A DNA stretch of 31,842 nt from JAAYZK01 sp964535025 (GTDB lineage: Bacteria; Planctomycetota; Phycisphaerae; SM23-33; FEN-1343): positions 1 through 31,842 of the forward strand of contig CAZHRW010000268.1 in NCBI GenBank assembly GCA_964535025.1, in the 5' to 3' direction. The first letter of the stretch is position 1; each line of letters opens with the position of its first letter. The position numbers and the translations under genes were made by a program. A model generated the notes under the pieces. The model had not been told where the DNA came from. It searched no databases and saw only the letters and a list, made by a program, of their open reading frames with translations. Positions 30,209-31,842 of this stretch are shown here, one piece after another.

Positions 30209-31198
30209 TTGAGCAGTTTACTGAATTCCGTCGCGGCGGCCGAGCGTCGCAAGGCCGCGGCCCAGTTTGACCGGCCGCTGCAACTGACGCCCTCGCAGGA
30301 CCTGCGCGGCTACCTCTTCAGCCGCGCAGGTCGCCTGGCGCTGCTAACGATCACCTGCGCGTCGGTGCTGGCCGTCGTGATGATCTTCCTGTTCATCATC
30401 ACCAAGGCCGCCGCGTTCCTGACACATCCCAAGGCCGTCGAGTTCGTGACGTCCGCCGAATGGTACCCCGCCGACAGCCAGGCGATCTTCGGCGCCTTGT
30501 CGCTGTTTTTTGGGTCGTTCCTGGTCACCGCCGTGGCACTTATCTTCGCGGTCCCCGTGGCCCTGCTGGCGGCAGTGTTTCTCAGCGACATCGCGTCGTT
30601 CAGATTCCGCCAGTTGGCCAAGCCGATCATCGAGATCCTCGCGGCGATCCCGTCGGTGGCGTACGGGTTCTTCGCCCTGCTCGTCCTGGCACCCTGGCTG
30701 CAGGAGCATTGGGGGCTGCCCACCGGGACCAATGCGCTGAACGCGTCGCTGGTCCTGGCGGTGATGGCCGTCCCGACGATCGTGAGCATCGCCGAAGATT
30801 CGCTCTCGGCGGTCGGGCGCGAGCTGAGGGAGGGTGCCTATGCGTTGGGCGCCACACGGGCGGAGGTGCTGATCAAGGTCGTGATCCCCGCGGCCCACAG
30901 CGGCATCATCGCGGCGATCATCCTCGGGATCATGCGGGCCATCGGCGAGACCATGCTGGTGCTGATGGCCTCCGGTATGGCCGCCCAGATCCCCAGCCCC
31001 TGGTGGGACCTCGCCGAACCCGTCCGAACGGTGACGGCGACCATCGCCCAGGAAATGGGCGAGACCGCGCACGGCACGCTGCACTACCACGCCCTGTTCG
31101 CGCTGGGCCTGGGGCTGCTGGTGATCACGTTCGCGCTGAACATGATCAGCGAGACCCTGCTGAGACGCTCCCGGCGAGCGATGGGAGGGAAAGGCTGA
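30209..31198 (+). CDS. pstC: Phosphate ABC transporter permease PstC
   Basis: A 329-residue inner-membrane permease. A hydrophilic N-terminus (1-40) is followed by six or so membrane helices (about 43-70, 94-125, 138-165, 180-195, 230-255, 290-315). The ATPase-contact (EAA) loop is EGAYALGATRAEVLIKVVIPAA, and IPSVAYGFFALLVLAPWL and MRAIGETMLVLMASGM are typical PstC stretches. It forms the channel for phosphate uptake with PstA. The start is a TTG at 30209 supported by GGAGAG (30196-30201) seven bases upstream. The stop overlaps the pstA ATG by one base (TGATG). Confidence 0.93.
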   Translation: MSSLLNSVAAAERRKAAAQFDRPLQLTPSQDLRGYLFSRAGRLALLTITCASVLAVVMIFLFIITKAAAFLTHPKAVEFVTSAEWYPADSQAIFGALSLFFGSFLVTAVALIFAVPVALLAAVFLSDIASFRFRQLAKPIIEILAAIPSVAYGFFALLVLAPWLQEHWGLPTGTNALNASLVLAVMAVPTIVSIAEDSLSAVGRELREGAYALGATRAEVLIKVVIPAAHSGIIAAIILGIMRAIGETMLVLMASGMAAQIPSPWWDLAEPVRTVTATIAQEMGETAHGTLHYHALFALGLGLLVITFALNMISETLLRRSRRAMGGKG

Positions 31199-31842
31199 TG
31201 CGGATCCGCCGGCGACAGATCCTCAACCGGGCCTTCACGGTGTTGGCGGTGGCCGCCGTCGCCCTGATGGCCGCGGCCCTGATCGTCCTGCTGGGCCCCA
31301 TCCTCGTTCGCGGCAGCCGTGCCGTCGTGTTCCGCGGGACCGTCGAGTTCCGCCGGATGATCCTGGATGAGTTCGGTCGCGGCGACCCGGAGGCGATCCG
31401 GGCGGAACTCGACCAAGTTGCTGCGGCACGGGAGCCGATGTACGACCTGCTCAGCCAGTTCGGCGTGATCCTCTCGGCCGACAAGCTCGCCCGGCAGGCC
31501 GACGACCTCTACGACACCTACCGGAACGAGCTGCGCGACGCCGCCGCCGCCGGCAGGATCAGTCGTCAGGAGCAGCGCGACCTGAAGCGAGCGGCCCGGG
31601 ACATCCGCAACACCCTCGAGGCAGCGTTCGCGTCCACCGACCGTGAGCAAATCCTGGACCTGTTGAACCGCGGCGTGCTGGAGCACGAAAGCCGCTCCGC
31701 GCTGGTGGCCATGCCCGACGGGCGGCCCACCGCCGCGGCCGAGGCCGTCGCCACCGCCCCCGCCCCGGCCGCCGCCCCGGCGCCGACGGCTGAGGTCGAG
31801 GTCTTCGCGGCGAACGCCGCGGGCGTACGTCTCGGCCATCTC
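31198..31842 (+). CDS. pstA: Phosphate ABC transporter permease PstA, N-terminal part with large insert
   Basis: The frame starts at an ATG overlapping the pstC stop by one base (TGATG) and stays open to the window end (215 residues seen, no stop). A basic start is followed by one membrane helix (about 13-37). Instead of the transport core expected soon after, there are at least 175 hydrophilic residues: GTVEFRRMILDEFGRGDPE, a charged helical stretch (about 62-165, probably coiled coil) and an Ala/Pro-rich linker (178-200). Position right after pstS and pstC makes PstA by far the best call, but the permease domain lies beyond the window. The insert should be on the periplasmic side if the first helix is oriented as in PstA. 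Confidence 0.75.
   Translation, partial: MRIRRRQILNRAFTVLAVAAVALMAAALIVLLGPILVRGSRAVVFRGTVEFRRMILDEFGRGDPEAIRAELDQVAAAREPMYDLLSQFGVILSADKLARQADDLYDTYRNELRDAAAAGRISRQEQRDLKRAARDIRNTLEAAFASTDREQILDLLNRGVLEHESRSALVAMPDGRPTAAAEAVATAPAPAAAPAPTAEVEVFAANAAGVRLGHL

Overview
The window is high-GC bacterial chromosome, most likely from a member of the Planctomycetota and probably of the Phycisphaerae or a related class. The lineage markers visible in the sequence are two pseudopilin-like proteins with an H-X9-DG C-terminus, a secreted protein with a LEPR-XLL type N-terminal motif (LEQRLLLS), a membrane protein with a CxxCGYDLR...CPECG zinc ribbon, and an intergenic inverted repeat built from CGAA-centred heptamers. 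I see no rRNA, tRNA, CRISPR array, transposase or phage gene. Most long opposite-strand reading frames are high-GC shadows of real genes.

Layout. 1-1400: end of one pseudopilin gene, then a complete paralogue. 1432-5788 (minus): a compact lipid-transport operon running HEAT-type lipoprotein, RsbW-like ATPase, STAS protein, MlaE permease, MlaF ATPase, then (after a 216-bp repeat-containing gap) an MlaD/MCE protein. 5851-6525 (minus): endonuclease V. 6705-9096 (plus): TPR lipoprotein and zinc-ribbon membrane protein. 9177-11695 (plus): homoserine dehydrogenase overlapping a phosphoglycerate-mutase-like protein that is probably the homoserine kinase of this organism. 11833-14007 (plus): family 3 glycosidase. 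14083-16614 (minus): ClpC. 16906-17797 (minus): a TPR membrane protein overlapping an internally deleted GalU-type nucleotidyltransferase. 17956-19151 (plus): acylphosphatase and a cation diffusion facilitator. 19156-20136 (minus): PyrK-like subunit. 20182-23165 (minus): LEPR-XLL exported protein, a probable membrane anti-sigma factor and an ECF sigma factor. 23301-26642 (plus): argH, HD-domain hydrolase, thiL and tsaE packed as one operon. 26614-29110 (minus): PhoR/PhoB-type two-component system. 29345 to the window end (plus): pstS, pstC and the beginning of pstA.

How the genes work together. Three modules stand out. The Mla-type transporter is co-encoded with a possible phospho-switch (RsbW-like ATPase plus STAS protein). 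The phosphate module pairs a divergent PhoBR sensor with the PstSCA importer. The hom/PGM-like pair gives two consecutive steps of threonine synthesis. Several intergenic regions carry TTGnnn-N16-18-TAnnnT promoters, so a housekeeping sigma-70 consensus can be read from the window. Starts were chosen from Shine-Dalgarno sequences, ATGA/GTGA overlaps and family N-termini; several genes appear to use GTG or TTG.

No entirely new multi-gene system is obvious. The best leads are the kinase/STAS-coupled Mla operon, the heptameric repeat inside it, the collapsed GalU gene, the PGM-like homoserine kinase candidate and the large insert in PstA.
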